A DNA stretch of 6,819 nt, from assembly GCA_021203585.1 (NCBI GenBank), contig JAJQAW010000114.1:1-6819 (forward strand), written 5' to 3'. The translations under genes were made by a program, and so were the position numbers. The stretch comes from Rikenellaceae bacterium (GTDB lineage Bacteria; Bacteroidota; Bacteroidia; Bacteroidales; Rikenellaceae). This document shows positions 1-5,392 of this stretch, in pieces; the stretch's first letter is position 1; the number at the start of each line of letters is the position of its first letter. The notes below the pieces were generated by a model that was not told where the DNA came from, did no database searches, and saw nothing but the letters and a program-made list of their open reading frames with translations.

Positions 1-80
1 AAGCGCACTATTTTTTTATTGTTCAGCGGGAGAATTTTGGTTACTCCCTGCATCGAAAATATAATTTTCTCGTCTGACAT
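1..80 (-). CDS. ettA: ABC-F ATPase, probably EttA, N-terminal fragment cut by the window edge
   Basis: Reading the minus strand from the ATG at 80-78 gives MSDEKIIFSMQGVTKILPLN followed by NKKIVR and then the window edge; there is no stop. The start of EttA in Bacteroidota typically has this form: a short acidic stretch, IIFSM, GV.K and then a basic VLK/IVR-like segment leading into the first ABC domain. EttA is a cytosolic ATPase that binds the ribosomal E site and gates entry of ribosomes into elongation according to the ATP/ADP ratio; that function is family knowledge. No Walker motif lies in the visible part, so the assignment rests on the N-terminal pattern alone, and another ABC-F paralogue is possible. 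A consensus promoter lies just upstream (-7 box at 109-116), which supports this start codon. There is no Shine-Dalgarno sequence before the ATG. Confidence 0.72.
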   Translation of the reverse strand, partial: MSDEKIIFSMQGVTKILPLNNKKIVR

Positions 81-108
81 ATGTTGATCTATGGTTTATT
101 TCAAACCC

Positions 109-140
109 CAAAGATAACGATTCTTTTTGAGAGGCTGAAA
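109..140 (-). promoter_or_regulatory. Bacteroidota-type promoter of the ettA-like gene
   Basis: On the minus strand a perfect TAnnTTTG -7 box, TATCTTTG, occupies 116-109. A TTTC at 140-137 sits 20 bases upstream of it, which is the usual distance for the -33 element (consensus TTTG). Transcription would start near 102, leaving a leader of about 20 bases before the ATG at 80. The whole element lies inside the 35-base repeat shared with the der promoter. The boxes are seen in the sequence; promoter activity is inferred. Confidence 0.75.
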
Positions 141-143
141 CAG
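109..143 (-). repeat. Promoter-module repeat, copy 1 (before the ettA-like gene)
   Basis: This 35-base block aligns without gaps to 6734-6768 with 30 identical positions. On the plus strand the shared parts are CAAAGATA, then three differing bases, then ATTCTTTT, one difference, then GAGAGGCTGAAAC, one difference, and a final G. In both copies the CAAAGATA end (the minus-strand -7 box) faces the downstream minus-strand gene. Similarity does not extend clearly beyond the block on either side. Confidence 0.85.
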
Positions 144-281
144 TCCCTGTCGAACCTTTTTGGATGGAATAATTTTGAAAGCGGTAACCTGAAACTTTGC
201 GCCGATCGACGGAAAGATAACCGGTCGACCCTTGAAAATATTCGATAACGGATGATCTTCCTGTTAGAAATAGCTGCGAAC
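144..281. other. Non-coding spacer between terminator and ettA promoter
   Basis: No convincing gene lies here. The only open frame (minus strand, 283-101) begins with TTG, is rich in Arg, Phe and Ser, and runs through the ettA promoter. A near-consensus -7 box, TATCTTTC on the minus strand (219-212), has no -33 partner at the right distance. An exact palindrome GGTCGACC is at 223-230. I see no other structure. Confidence 0.6.
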
Positions 282-311
282 AAAAAAGGAGTTTCCGGTT
301 CCGGAAACTCC
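282..311 (-). terminator. Intrinsic terminator of the ruvB-phosphatase transcript
   Basis: A perfect 11-base inverted repeat, GGAGTTTCCGG (288-298) and CCGGAAACTCC (301-311), is separated by two bases; the innermost pairs would open to give a usable loop. On the minus strand the hairpin is followed directly by six T residues (287-282), the layout of a Rho-independent terminator. No T run follows on the plus strand, so it acts on leftward transcripts. It lies about 130 bases past the phosphatase stop and upstream of the ettA promoter, and so insulates the two units. Confidence 0.9.
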
Positions 312-441
312 CTGATCTGACTTGTCTAGGTGTTGTAGGTTTGAAGGGGGGCGGACCCTCCGCCGGGAGTCGTTGATCCCATTTCCGGTGGGCCGGAACC
401 TTGCACCTGCGGAGATAGCGAACCGAAGGTTATGGGAAGAA
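312..441 (-). other. Structured 3' untranslated region, possible source of a small RNA
   Basis: This GC-rich stretch joins the phosphatase stop codon to the terminator and has no believable reading frame. It contains several short exact inverted repeats that abut: 350-355 with 359-364 (loop 3), 365-368 with 377-380 (loop 8), 383-388 with 393-398 (loop 4), and 421-424 with 428-431 (loop 3). An alternative pairing is AACCTT (397-402) with AAGGTT (426-431). The hairpins end ahead of the terminator hairpin at 288-311. I compared it by eye with tRNA, tmRNA, SRP RNA, RNase P RNA and the cobalamin riboswitch and recognise none. Either it is simply a long structured 3' UTR, or it yields a 3'-UTR-derived small RNA; the sequence does not decide. 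Confidence 0.5.
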
Positions 442-1518
442 TTATAGTCCCAGCAATTCCATCATGCGGATGGGGATTTCTGTATTTTCCATGATTCCGG
501 TGAAGTTTTCCGCTCCCGCACCGTAGGAATAAATCGGCACCATGACCCCGGTATGTCCCCCGGTACTGAAATGATAACGGACTCCCGCTCCTTGGGCCGG
601 AAGGGTAAGTCCTCCCGTTTCGTGGTCGGCGGTAACCACCACCAGGGTTCCCGGGTTCGCATCGGCAAAGTCGAAGGTCGCCTTCACCACTTTATCGAAA
701 TCGTAGGTCTCGGTAATCACCTCTTCGATGTTGTTGGCATGGCCGCCGCCGTCAATCTGGGATCCTTCGATCATCACGAAGAAGCCTTTATCATTTTGTG
801 AAAGAATATCCAGCGTCTTTAACGAAGCGTCCAGCAGGTAGTCCGGATCCCGTCCGTTGATAATCCGCGGCAAATGTCCTTCGTGCATCAATCCGGCAAT
901 TTTACCCGATTGGATAGGGGCTAAATCTTCCATCGTATAAACGACTTGGTACCCTTTTTCTTTCAGCTCTTGGGATAAATTCCGGCCGTCTTCCCGTTGT
1001 TCGAACCGGGCACGGCCTCCGCCGATGAACACATCGATCGGGGTTTCGAAAAAGGCGGCGGCAATTTCTTCCTCCTCGCTGCGGTGTTTGACGTGAGCGA
1101 TAAAGGCGGCCGGGGTGGCGTCCGTGATGCGGTAGGTGGCCACTAACCCGGTAGCCAGTCCGTTAGCGGCCGCTTTTTCCAGAATGGAAGTCAGGCGAGC
1201 CGTATCCGGCCCTACGCCGATGGCGCCGTAATAGGTTTTGGTGCCGGTAGCCAAGGCGGTGCCTGAAGCGGCCGAATCGGTCACTTTGTTGGTCGTACAG
1301 GTCGTTTTTTGCAAACCGACATATTGGGCCCGCTCCAACGCCATAGGTTCCTCGGATTCGATCATGGCCGCATTCAGGTGAGCCAGGCCCATTCCGTCGC
1401 CGATCAAATAGATGACATTTTTTACGGGAACATCGCTGTGGGCTCCCTGGGGCTGTTTACCTTCCTGACAAGCTGCCATACCGAGCAGTAAGGGAAGGAA
1501 AAAAAGAATTTTTTTCAT
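442..1518 (-). CDS. phoA: Alkaline phosphatase, exported lipoprotein (PhoA family)
   Basis: The 358-residue product is a metal-dependent phosphomonoesterase of the alkaline phosphatase family. It should hydrolyse phosphate esters outside the cytoplasm to supply inorganic phosphate. Residues 1-16 form a lipoprotein signal peptide (KK, a hydrophobic core, MAA) and Cys17 is the likely lipidated residue. Family active-site residues are in order: Asp41 in GDGMG, Asp81-Ser82 in TDSAASGTA (Ser82 is the nucleophile), Asp133 and Thr135 in DATPAAF, Arg146 as the likely phosphate-binding arginine, Glu251 and Asp256 in EGSQID, His260, Asp298-His299, and His322 in GGHTG. By motif alignment the E. coli residue Lys328 is Gly257 here. 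The protein is shorter than E. coli PhoA (471 residues), as many bacterial homologues are. It starts 43 bases after the ruvB stop with no clear promoter or Shine-Dalgarno sequence between, so co-transcription with ruvB is likely. No Pho regulatory site was recognised. The family call is firm; substrate preference is not. Confidence 0.95.
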   Translation of the reverse strand: MKKILFFLPLLLGMAACQEGKQPQGAHSDVPVKNVIYLIGDGMGLAHLNAAMIESEEPMALERAQYVGLQKTTCTTNKVTDSAASGTALATGTKTYYGAIGVGPDTARLTSILEKAAANGLATGLVATYRITDATPAAFIAHVKHRSEEEEIAAAFFETPIDVFIGGGRARFEQREDGRNLSQELKEKGYQVVYTMEDLAPIQSGKIAGLMHEGHLPRIINGRDPDYLLDASLKTLDILSQNDKGFFVMIEGSQIDGGGHANNIEEVITETYDFDKVVKATFDFADANPGTLVVVTADHETGGLTLPAQGAGVRYHFSTGGHTGVMVPIYSYGAGAENFTGIMENTEIPIRMMELLGL

Positions 1519-1561
1519 CGTGCTATGAATTAGAAATTATTGTCAATGGGCATCCGGTGTA

Positions 1562-2563
1562 TTAAAAGAGGGCGGGTTCCTGAGCGGGCGGAGTTTCTCC
1601 GAGGTGGCTGTATGCCAGTTCGGTGGCTTCCCGGCCTCGGGGAGTCCGCTTCAAAAAACCTTCTTTGATCAGGAACGGTTCATACACCTCTTCGATCGTT
1701 CCCGCATCTTCCCCGACGGCTGTGGCTATGGTGTTGATACCCACCGGGCCGCCGTTGAATTTGTGAAGGATGGTGGTAAGTATTTTATTGTCCATCCGAT
1801 CCAGTCCGCGGGTATCGATATTCAGGGCGTTTAACCCGTACCGCGTGATATCCAGGTCGATGTGTCCTTTTCCTTTGACCATGGCAAAATCCCGTACCCG
1901 GCGCAACAGCGCGTTGGCAATACGGGGAGTTCCCCGACTGCGCAAAGCGATTTCCTCAGCGGCTCGGGGATCAATCCGAATATCCAGGATGCCGGCCGAC
2001 CGTTGGACGATGCCGCAGAGCGTCGCCGAGTCGTAATATTCCAGGTGGCAGGTGATGCCAAAGCGGGCCCGGAGCGGACTGGTCAGTAAACCGCTGCGTG
2101 TCGTGGCGCCCACCAGGGTAAAAGGAGCCAGCTCGATCTGGATCGATCGAGCGCTGGGGCCTTTATCTAGCATGATGTCGATTTTATAATCTTCCATCGC
2201 CGAGTACAGGTATTCTTCCACGATCGGGCTGAGGCGGTGTATCTCATCGATAAACAGGACATCTCCTTCATTGAGGTTGGTCAGCAAGCCGGCCAGATCA
2301 CCGGGCTTATCGAGTACCGGGCCGGAGGTGACTTTCATGCCGACGCCCAATTCGTTGCTTACGATGTTGGCCAGCGTGGTTTTACCTAACCCGGGAGGAC
2401 CGTGTAGTAAAACATGATCCAGGGCTTCTCCCCGCATAATAGCCGCTTGGATAAATACCGTCAGGTTTTCCACGATTTTTTCCTGTCCGCTGAAGGCGGT
2501 CAGTTGTTGCGGGCGGATTTTCTGTTCGAAATCGAGATCCGTATCTATATTCCGGTGGCTCAT
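1562..2563 (-). CDS. ruvB: Holliday junction branch migration DNA helicase RuvB
   Basis: The 333-residue product is full length for RuvB. RuvB forms hexameric rings that, with RuvA, drive Holliday junction branch migration during recombination and repair. Visible features: the N-terminal [14 protein letters not shown] segment (16-29), Walker [10 protein letters not shown] (55-63), Walker B FIDEIH (104-109), sensor 1 in GATT (152-155), the arginine-finger segment SPLRARFG (162-169), sensor 2 GTPRIAN (211-217), and a C-terminal winged helix from about 255 ending in RTPRGR (306-311), which contacts DNA. The -7 box at 2588-2581 predicts a transcript start near 2574 and an untranslated leader of only about 11 bases. 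An out-of-frame ATG lies at 2570-2568, seven bases upstream of the chosen start. The gene follows the DUF4919 gene by 92 bases and precedes the phosphatase gene by 43; neither ruvA nor ruvC is adjacent. Confidence 0.98.
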   Translation of the reverse strand: MSHRNIDTDLDFEQKIRPQQLTAFSGQEKIVENLTVFIQAAIMRGEALDHVLLHGPPGLGKTTLANIVSNELGVGMKVTSGPVLDKPGDLAGLLTNLNEGDVLFIDEIHRLSPIVEEYLYSAMEDYKIDIMLDKGPSARSIQIELAPFTLVGATTRSGLLTSPLRARFGITCHLEYYDSATLCGIVQRSAGILDIRIDPRAAEEIALRSRGTPRIANALLRRVRDFAMVKGKGHIDLDITRYGLNALNIDTRGLDRMDNKILTTILHKFNGGPVGINTIATAVGEDAGTIEEVYEPFLIKEGFLKRTPRGREATELAYSHLGETPPAQEPALF

Positions 2564-2580
2564 GCAGCATCTTTAAGCCG

Positions 2581-2615
2581 CAAAGATAGACAAAATGTAC
2601 CGATCGAGTGGCAAA
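2581..2615 (-). promoter_or_regulatory. Promoter of ruvB
   Basis: On the minus strand TATCTTTG occupies 2588-2581, a perfect -7 box. A TTTG at 2615-2612 could serve as -33, but the gap between the boxes is 23 bases, slightly longer than the usual 19-21. The location in the 92-base gap between the DUF4919 stop and the ruvB start makes it the natural ruvB promoter. The predicted leader is about 11 bases. Confidence 0.65.
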
Positions 2616-2655
2616 CAGGGGGTTAAAATTTCATTCCGGTCCGATTTCGGGTGCG

Positions 2656-3366
2656 TTACAATACCCGGTCGTTAATCTGCCAGCGGCGTTCCTGCGGCTG
2701 CGGCAATTCTTCCGGACGGCGGATGTAAACCCGGCTGTAATCGAAATAATACCCGCGGGTATTGCCCGCCCGCTTTAGCAACCGGAAAAATTCGGTGGTC
2801 CGGCTCACCACCACCGGGCGGTGGTATTGCATACCGAACTGATCCATCACATCTTCGGCATGGCTAAAATAGAGGATGTGCCAGGGGGATTGTTCTTTGT
2901 TTCCCTCTCCGGAGGAAAGAATAGCGTTGATGACTCCGTTGAACCGACGGGCCGATTTCAATGCGTTTTCCGTGTCCCCTATCCGGTGGTAGGCATAGGT
3001 CATTACATTGAGCATCCGAGGATTGAACGGATCGCTTTCTAGGACTTTGGAACCATAATGGATCAGGCGCTTGTAGTCCTCCGAAGAAAGATCCGGATCG
3101 CGCATGATCAGGATCAGTACGCTGTCCATTTCAGGTATGGAAGCGTAGGGGTTGTATCCCGGATCGAACATATATCCGTAATACAGGTGGCGGTAATCTT
3201 CCGTGGTCAGGCTTTCATCCGCCCGTCGGTACCGCTCCATCAAATTCGGATAATAATAGGGAGAGGAGGATTGATGGATCGCCAGGTCTATTTTGTCATT
3301 GTCCGGCGCTTGCGCCATTGTCCATAGCGGCCAAAAAATCAGCAGCGCAGGGAGCCATTGTTTCAT
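2656..3366 (-). CDS. DUF4919-family secreted protein of unknown function
   Basis: The 236-residue product has a signal peptide: MKQ, a hydrophobic stretch to about residue 17, and a probable signal peptidase I site after Ala-Gln-Ala (residue 20). The mature part resembles the DUF4919 family of Bacteroidota. It has an N-terminal block with LMERYRRADESLTTEDYRHL (42-61) followed by YYGYMFDPGYNPY, a helical middle (about 95-150) with repeat-like alternation reminiscent of tetratricopeptide helices (YAYHRIGDTENALKSARRF, 124-142), and a C-terminal block with WHILYFSHAEDVM (162-174) and YFDYSRVYIRRP (207-218). No catalytic motif or lipobox is visible, so it should be periplasmic or released. The gene lies upstream of ruvB on the same strand, with its own leader shared with the divergent holA gene. 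The family call is from pattern memory; no function is known to me. Confidence 0.85.
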   Translation of the reverse strand: MKQWLPALLIFWPLWTMAQAPDNDKIDLAIHQSSSPYYYPNLMERYRRADESLTTEDYRHLYYGYMFDPGYNPYASIPEMDSVLILIMRDPDLSSEDYKRLIHYGSKVLESDPFNPRMLNVMTYAYHRIGDTENALKSARRFNGVINAILSSGEGNKEQSPWHILYFSHAEDVMDQFGMQYHRPVVVSRTTEFFRLLKRAGNTRGYYFDYSRVYIRRPEELPQPQERRWQINDRVL

Positions 3367-3409
3367 ACCTGTTTCCGGTTTAATTTACTTTCTGTAACGT
3401 TGTATGGGG

Positions 3410-3417
3410 TAAAGTTA
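3410..3417 (-). promoter_or_regulatory. Possible -7 box of the DUF4919 gene
   Basis: The minus strand reads TAACTTTA from 3417 to 3410, matching TAnnTTTG at all fixed positions but the last. It would start transcription near 3403, giving a leader of about 36 bases before the ATG at 3366. I found no good -33 element at the expected distance, so this is tentative. It lies 37 bases from the holA -7 box on the other strand, so the two promoters would share the region. Confidence 0.35.
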
Positions 3418-3454
3418 GTGTTTCTCCAGGGATTTTTCTTCCGGGGAATTGTTT

Positions 3455-3462
3455 TATCTTTG
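3455..3462 (+). promoter_or_regulatory. -7 box of the holA promoter
   Basis: TATCTTTG at 3455-3462 is a perfect TAnnTTTG -7 box. The -33 region 19-21 bases upstream (about 3430-3436) is only T-rich, without TTTG. Transcription would begin near 3469, 13 bases before the ATG at 3482. This also argues against the TTG at 3449 as the holA start, because that codon is upstream of the box. Confidence 0.65.
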
Positions 3463-3481
3463 TAGGGTTCAAACAAAATCC

Positions 3482-4555
3482 ATGGCGAAAAGCGGCAAAA
3501 TCACCTTTAAAGAGAGTGCGGAACAGTTCAACGTTCTGCTCGCCTCGATCCGAAAACGGGAATTCGCTCCGATTTATTTACTGATGGGCGAAGAACCGTT
3601 TTTTATCGACCGTCTCGGCGACGAGCTCGCCTGCGCTGTACTGGAGGAATCCGAGCGCGCTTTCAATCAGACCGTGGTGTACGGGAAGGACACCGATGGC
3701 GGTACGGTAGTCAATCTCTGCCGGCAAATGCCCATGATGGGCGGAAAGATGGTGATAATAATCAAGGAAGCTCAACAGCTCAAAAAAATCGAGCAACTGG
3801 CAGCCTATACCCAGCATCCGCAACCCTCCACCGTGCTGGTTATCTGTCACAAAGGCCGGAATGTGGACAAGCGCACCCCCTTGTATAAAAGCTGTAAGGC
3901 TAAGGGAATCGCCTTCGAGTCGGTTCCTCCCCGCGACTATGAGATCGGAGGATGGCTCGGCGATTTTGTTCGCTCGAAAGCCCTTTCGATGGATGCCAAG
4001 GCGGTCTCCATGCTCGTGGATCATCTGGGCGCCGATATTGCCAGGATAGCCAACGAACTGGATAAACTGACCACTTCGTTGGAGGAAGGAACCAAACGCA
4101 TCACGGCCGACTACATCGAACAGTATATCGGAATCAGCAAAGATTACAACACCTTCGAGTTGACGCGGGCCCTGTCGGAAAAAAACCTGCTGAAGGCTCT
4201 GCAGATTGCCGATTATTTCGCCCGTAATCCGAAAGAAAATCCGTTTGTAGTAACGCTCAGTATTCTGTTTACCCATTTCCAGCGGATATTTATCCTCAAT
4301 TATCAACGCTGGCTGGCCAGAAAAGAGGGGAGAAGTTTACCCTCGGAGCTGGAATTGGCCAAAATGCTAAAATTACCGGCGGCTTTTTTCCTCAAGGAAT
4401 ATACCGCAGCGGCTAATCTCTATCCCACTCCGAAAGTTTTTTCCATTTTCGGACTGCTTCGCCAATACGATATGCAAAGCAAGGGCGTGGAAAGCGGTTC
4501 TGCCGACGATGGAGAATTGCTGAAAGAATTAATCCTGAAGATCATGATGATCTGA
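3482..4555 (+). CDS. holA: DNA polymerase III subunit delta (clamp loader)
   Basis: The product is 357 residues from the ATG at 3482. Delta is the clamp-loader subunit that opens the sliding clamp ring during DNA replication. Family features: YLLMGEEPFFIDRL (32-45), the degenerate nucleotide-binding start that carries no functional Walker A; the KMVIIIKEAQQLKK segment (89-102); TVLVICHKG (117-125); a helical domain with LGADIARIANELDKL (182-196); the YNTFELTRALSEKN segment (222-235); and a C-terminal collar domain ending in YDMQSKGVESG and a LLKELILKIM helix. An in-frame TTG at 3449 would add 11 residues, but it lies upstream of the promoter -7 box, so the ATG is preferred. The length is normal. 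The rhomboid gene follows after 19 bases, probably in the same transcript. The similarity is a pattern-based call but consistent along the whole length. Confidence 0.93.
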   Translation: MAKSGKITFKESAEQFNVLLASIRKREFAPIYLLMGEEPFFIDRLGDELACAVLEESERAFNQTVVYGKDTDGGTVVNLCRQMPMMGGKMVIIIKEAQQLKKIEQLAAYTQHPQPSTVLVICHKGRNVDKRTPLYKSCKAKGIAFESVPPRDYEIGGWLGDFVRSKALSMDAKAVSMLVDHLGADIARIANELDKLTTSLEEGTKRITADYIEQYIGISKDYNTFELTRALSEKNLLKALQIADYFARNPKENPFVVTLSILFTHFQRIFILNYQRWLARKEGRSLPSELELAKMLKLPAAFFLKEYTAAANLYPTPKVFSIFGLLRQYDMQSKGVESGSADDGELLKELILKIMMI

Positions 4556-4562
4556 ATCGTTC

Positions 4563-4569
4563 AAGGGAG
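4563..4569 (+). promoter_or_regulatory. Shine-Dalgarno-like site before the rhomboid gene
   Basis: AAGGGAG ends five bases before the ATG at 4575. It is the clearest purine-rich ribosome-binding site in the window; the other genes here lack one. It supports the chosen start and suggests translation of the second gene of the holA transcript independent of coupling. Confidence 0.5.
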
Positions 4570-4574
4570 TATCG

Positions 4575-5195
4575 ATGAGTCTGACTTTTATTCTGATCGG
4601 CTGTACCGTGTTGATTTCGCTGCTCTGCTTCAACAACCGGAGGCTTTTTAACGCGCTATCGCTCAAACCCTACCGGGTAGCGACCGAAAAAGAGTGGTGG
4701 CGGGTATTTACCCACGGGTTTGTCCACGGGGATTACATTCATCTGCTGGTCAATATGCTAGTGTTTTATTCTTTCGGCCGGTTCGTGGAATATTATTTCG
4801 GGGTTTTGTCTGCCGGAAATGTCATCGGCAATTCTTCTGCGGCCTTTCTGGGTCTTTATTTCGGCGGGATGGCCGCTGCGTCCGTGTACGATTTGATCAG
4901 CCGTCGGCGCGATCCGAATTGGAGTTCCATCGGAGCCTCGGGAGCCGTATCGGCGGTGGTTTTTACCTCCATTTTTTTCCAACCGTGGGGAAAGATTCTG
5001 TTGATGGGAATCCTGCCGATTCCGGGAATTCTATTCGGCGTGCTCTACCTGGCTTATACCCAATACAGCGCCCGTCAGGCGCGGGACCGGATCAACTATC
5101 ACGCCCATTTTTACGGTGCGGTATATGGATTTGTCTATCCGTTGATTCTAAATCCCAAATTGATTTACGGCTTTTTCGAAGCTTTTGGTTTCTGA
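4575..5195 (+). CDS. Rhomboid-family intramembrane serine protease
   Basis: The 206-residue product is an integral inner-membrane protein of the rhomboid family, which cuts transmembrane segments of substrate proteins within the bilayer. The catalytic Ser122 lies in GASG (120-123), and the partner His178 lies in HFYGAVYG near the C-terminus, with the usual H..G spacing. The conserved HLLVN motif (His56, Asn60) in the second membrane helix corresponds to the His/Asn oxyanion-site pair of E. coli GlpG. About six hydrophobic segments are seen: 2-20, 54-74, 84-107, 119-136, 141-161 and 178-193. There is no extra soluble domain, so it is a compact six-helix form. The gene follows holA by 19 bases with an AAGGGAG ribosome site and is convergent with der. 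All catalytic residues are present, so an active protease is expected; the substrate is unknown. Confidence 0.93.
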   Translation: MSLTFILIGCTVLISLLCFNNRRLFNALSLKPYRVATEKEWWRVFTHGFVHGDYIHLLVNMLVFYSFGRFVEYYFGVLSAGNVIGNSSAAFLGLYFGGMAAASVYDLISRRRDPNWSSIGASGAVSAVVFTSIFFQPWGKILLMGILPIPGILFGVLYLAYTQYSARQARDRINYHAHFYGAVYGFVYPLILNPKLIYGFFEAFGF

Positions 5196-5270
5196 TTTCA
5201 GCCAAACCGATCCGACTCCTGTTCCGAAACTTTTGCGGGCCAAACCCGATTTCAACGGTTACCGGCATAA

Positions 5271-5285
5271 ACCAGGAAGCCTGGT
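5271..5285 (-). terminator. Weak candidate terminator downstream of der
   Basis: ACCAGG (5271-5276) and CCTGGT (5280-5285) form a perfect 6-base stem with a 3-base loop. On the minus strand the hairpin is followed by TTTATG, a weak T run. It lies about 108 bases past the der stop. An overlapping alternative hairpin pairs CAGGAA (5273-5278) with TTCCTG (5287-5292). The short stem and poor T tract make termination here uncertain. Confidence 0.35.
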
Positions 5286-5314
5286 ATTCCTGCGGGATGC
5301 CGCCAAGCAATGCA

Positions 5315-5329
5315 AACCGCGCGGCGGTT
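5315..5329. terminator. Weak candidate bidirectional terminator hairpin
   Basis: AACCGC (5315-5320) and GCGGTT (5324-5329) form a perfect 6-base stem with a GCG loop, all of it GC-strong. On the plus strand it is followed by GTTAAC, and on the minus strand by TTTGC, so the T tract is poor both ways. It could stop the rhomboid transcript about 120 bases after its stop codon. Confidence 0.35.
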
Positions 5330-5392
5330 GTTAACAAGACCATCCTGCGGACCGGTGCACTCGGCCCGCCTTTTCCGAAAAGAACCGCTTCC

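Larger units (their letters stand above)
5196..5392. other. Convergent intergenic region between the rhomboid gene and der
   Basis: These 197 bases hold the 3' ends of two converging transcripts. No gene is supported: the minus-strand frame at 5343-5092 is half inside the rhomboid gene, and the long plus-strand frame through here is a shadow of both neighbours. Two small perfect hairpins are present (5271-5285 and 5315-5329), listed separately. No hairpin with a strong T run was found for either direction. Confidence 0.7.

Noticed and set aside
93..107. Hairpin GGTTT/AAACC between the ettA promoter and start codon
   Set aside because: The predicted transcription start near 102 falls inside it, so the RNA would lack one arm; the stem is only 5 bases of mixed strength.
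212..219. Second -7-like box TATCTTTC on the minus strand upstream of the ettA promoter
   Set aside because: The last consensus base is wrong and no -33 element lies at the right distance; the perfect box at 109-116 is closer to the gene.
101..283. Minus-strand 60-codon frame upstream of the ettA-like gene
   Set aside because: It begins with TTG next to the terminator T run and runs through the ettA promoter. The peptide FSLSKR that it shares with a frame at the right edge is only the translation of the repeated promoter module.
321..431. Possible tRNA, tmRNA, RNase P RNA, SRP RNA or cobalamin riboswitch
   Set aside because: No CCA end, no T-loop in proper register, and none of the conserved cores of these RNAs could be matched on either strand.
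3449..3481. Upstream TTG start for holA giving 11 extra residues
   Set aside because: The codon lies before the -7 box at 3455-3462, so it would not be in the mRNA from that promoter; the ATG at 3482 fits the family better.
3578..4306. Minus-strand open frame of 242 codons antisense to holA
   Set aside because: It lies entirely within holA and shows no domain pattern. Open antisense frames are expected with this codon use.
5092..5343. Minus-strand 83-codon frame between der and the rhomboid gene
   Set aside because: Nearly half overlaps the rhomboid gene antisense, no promoter or ribosome site precedes it, and no domain was recognised.
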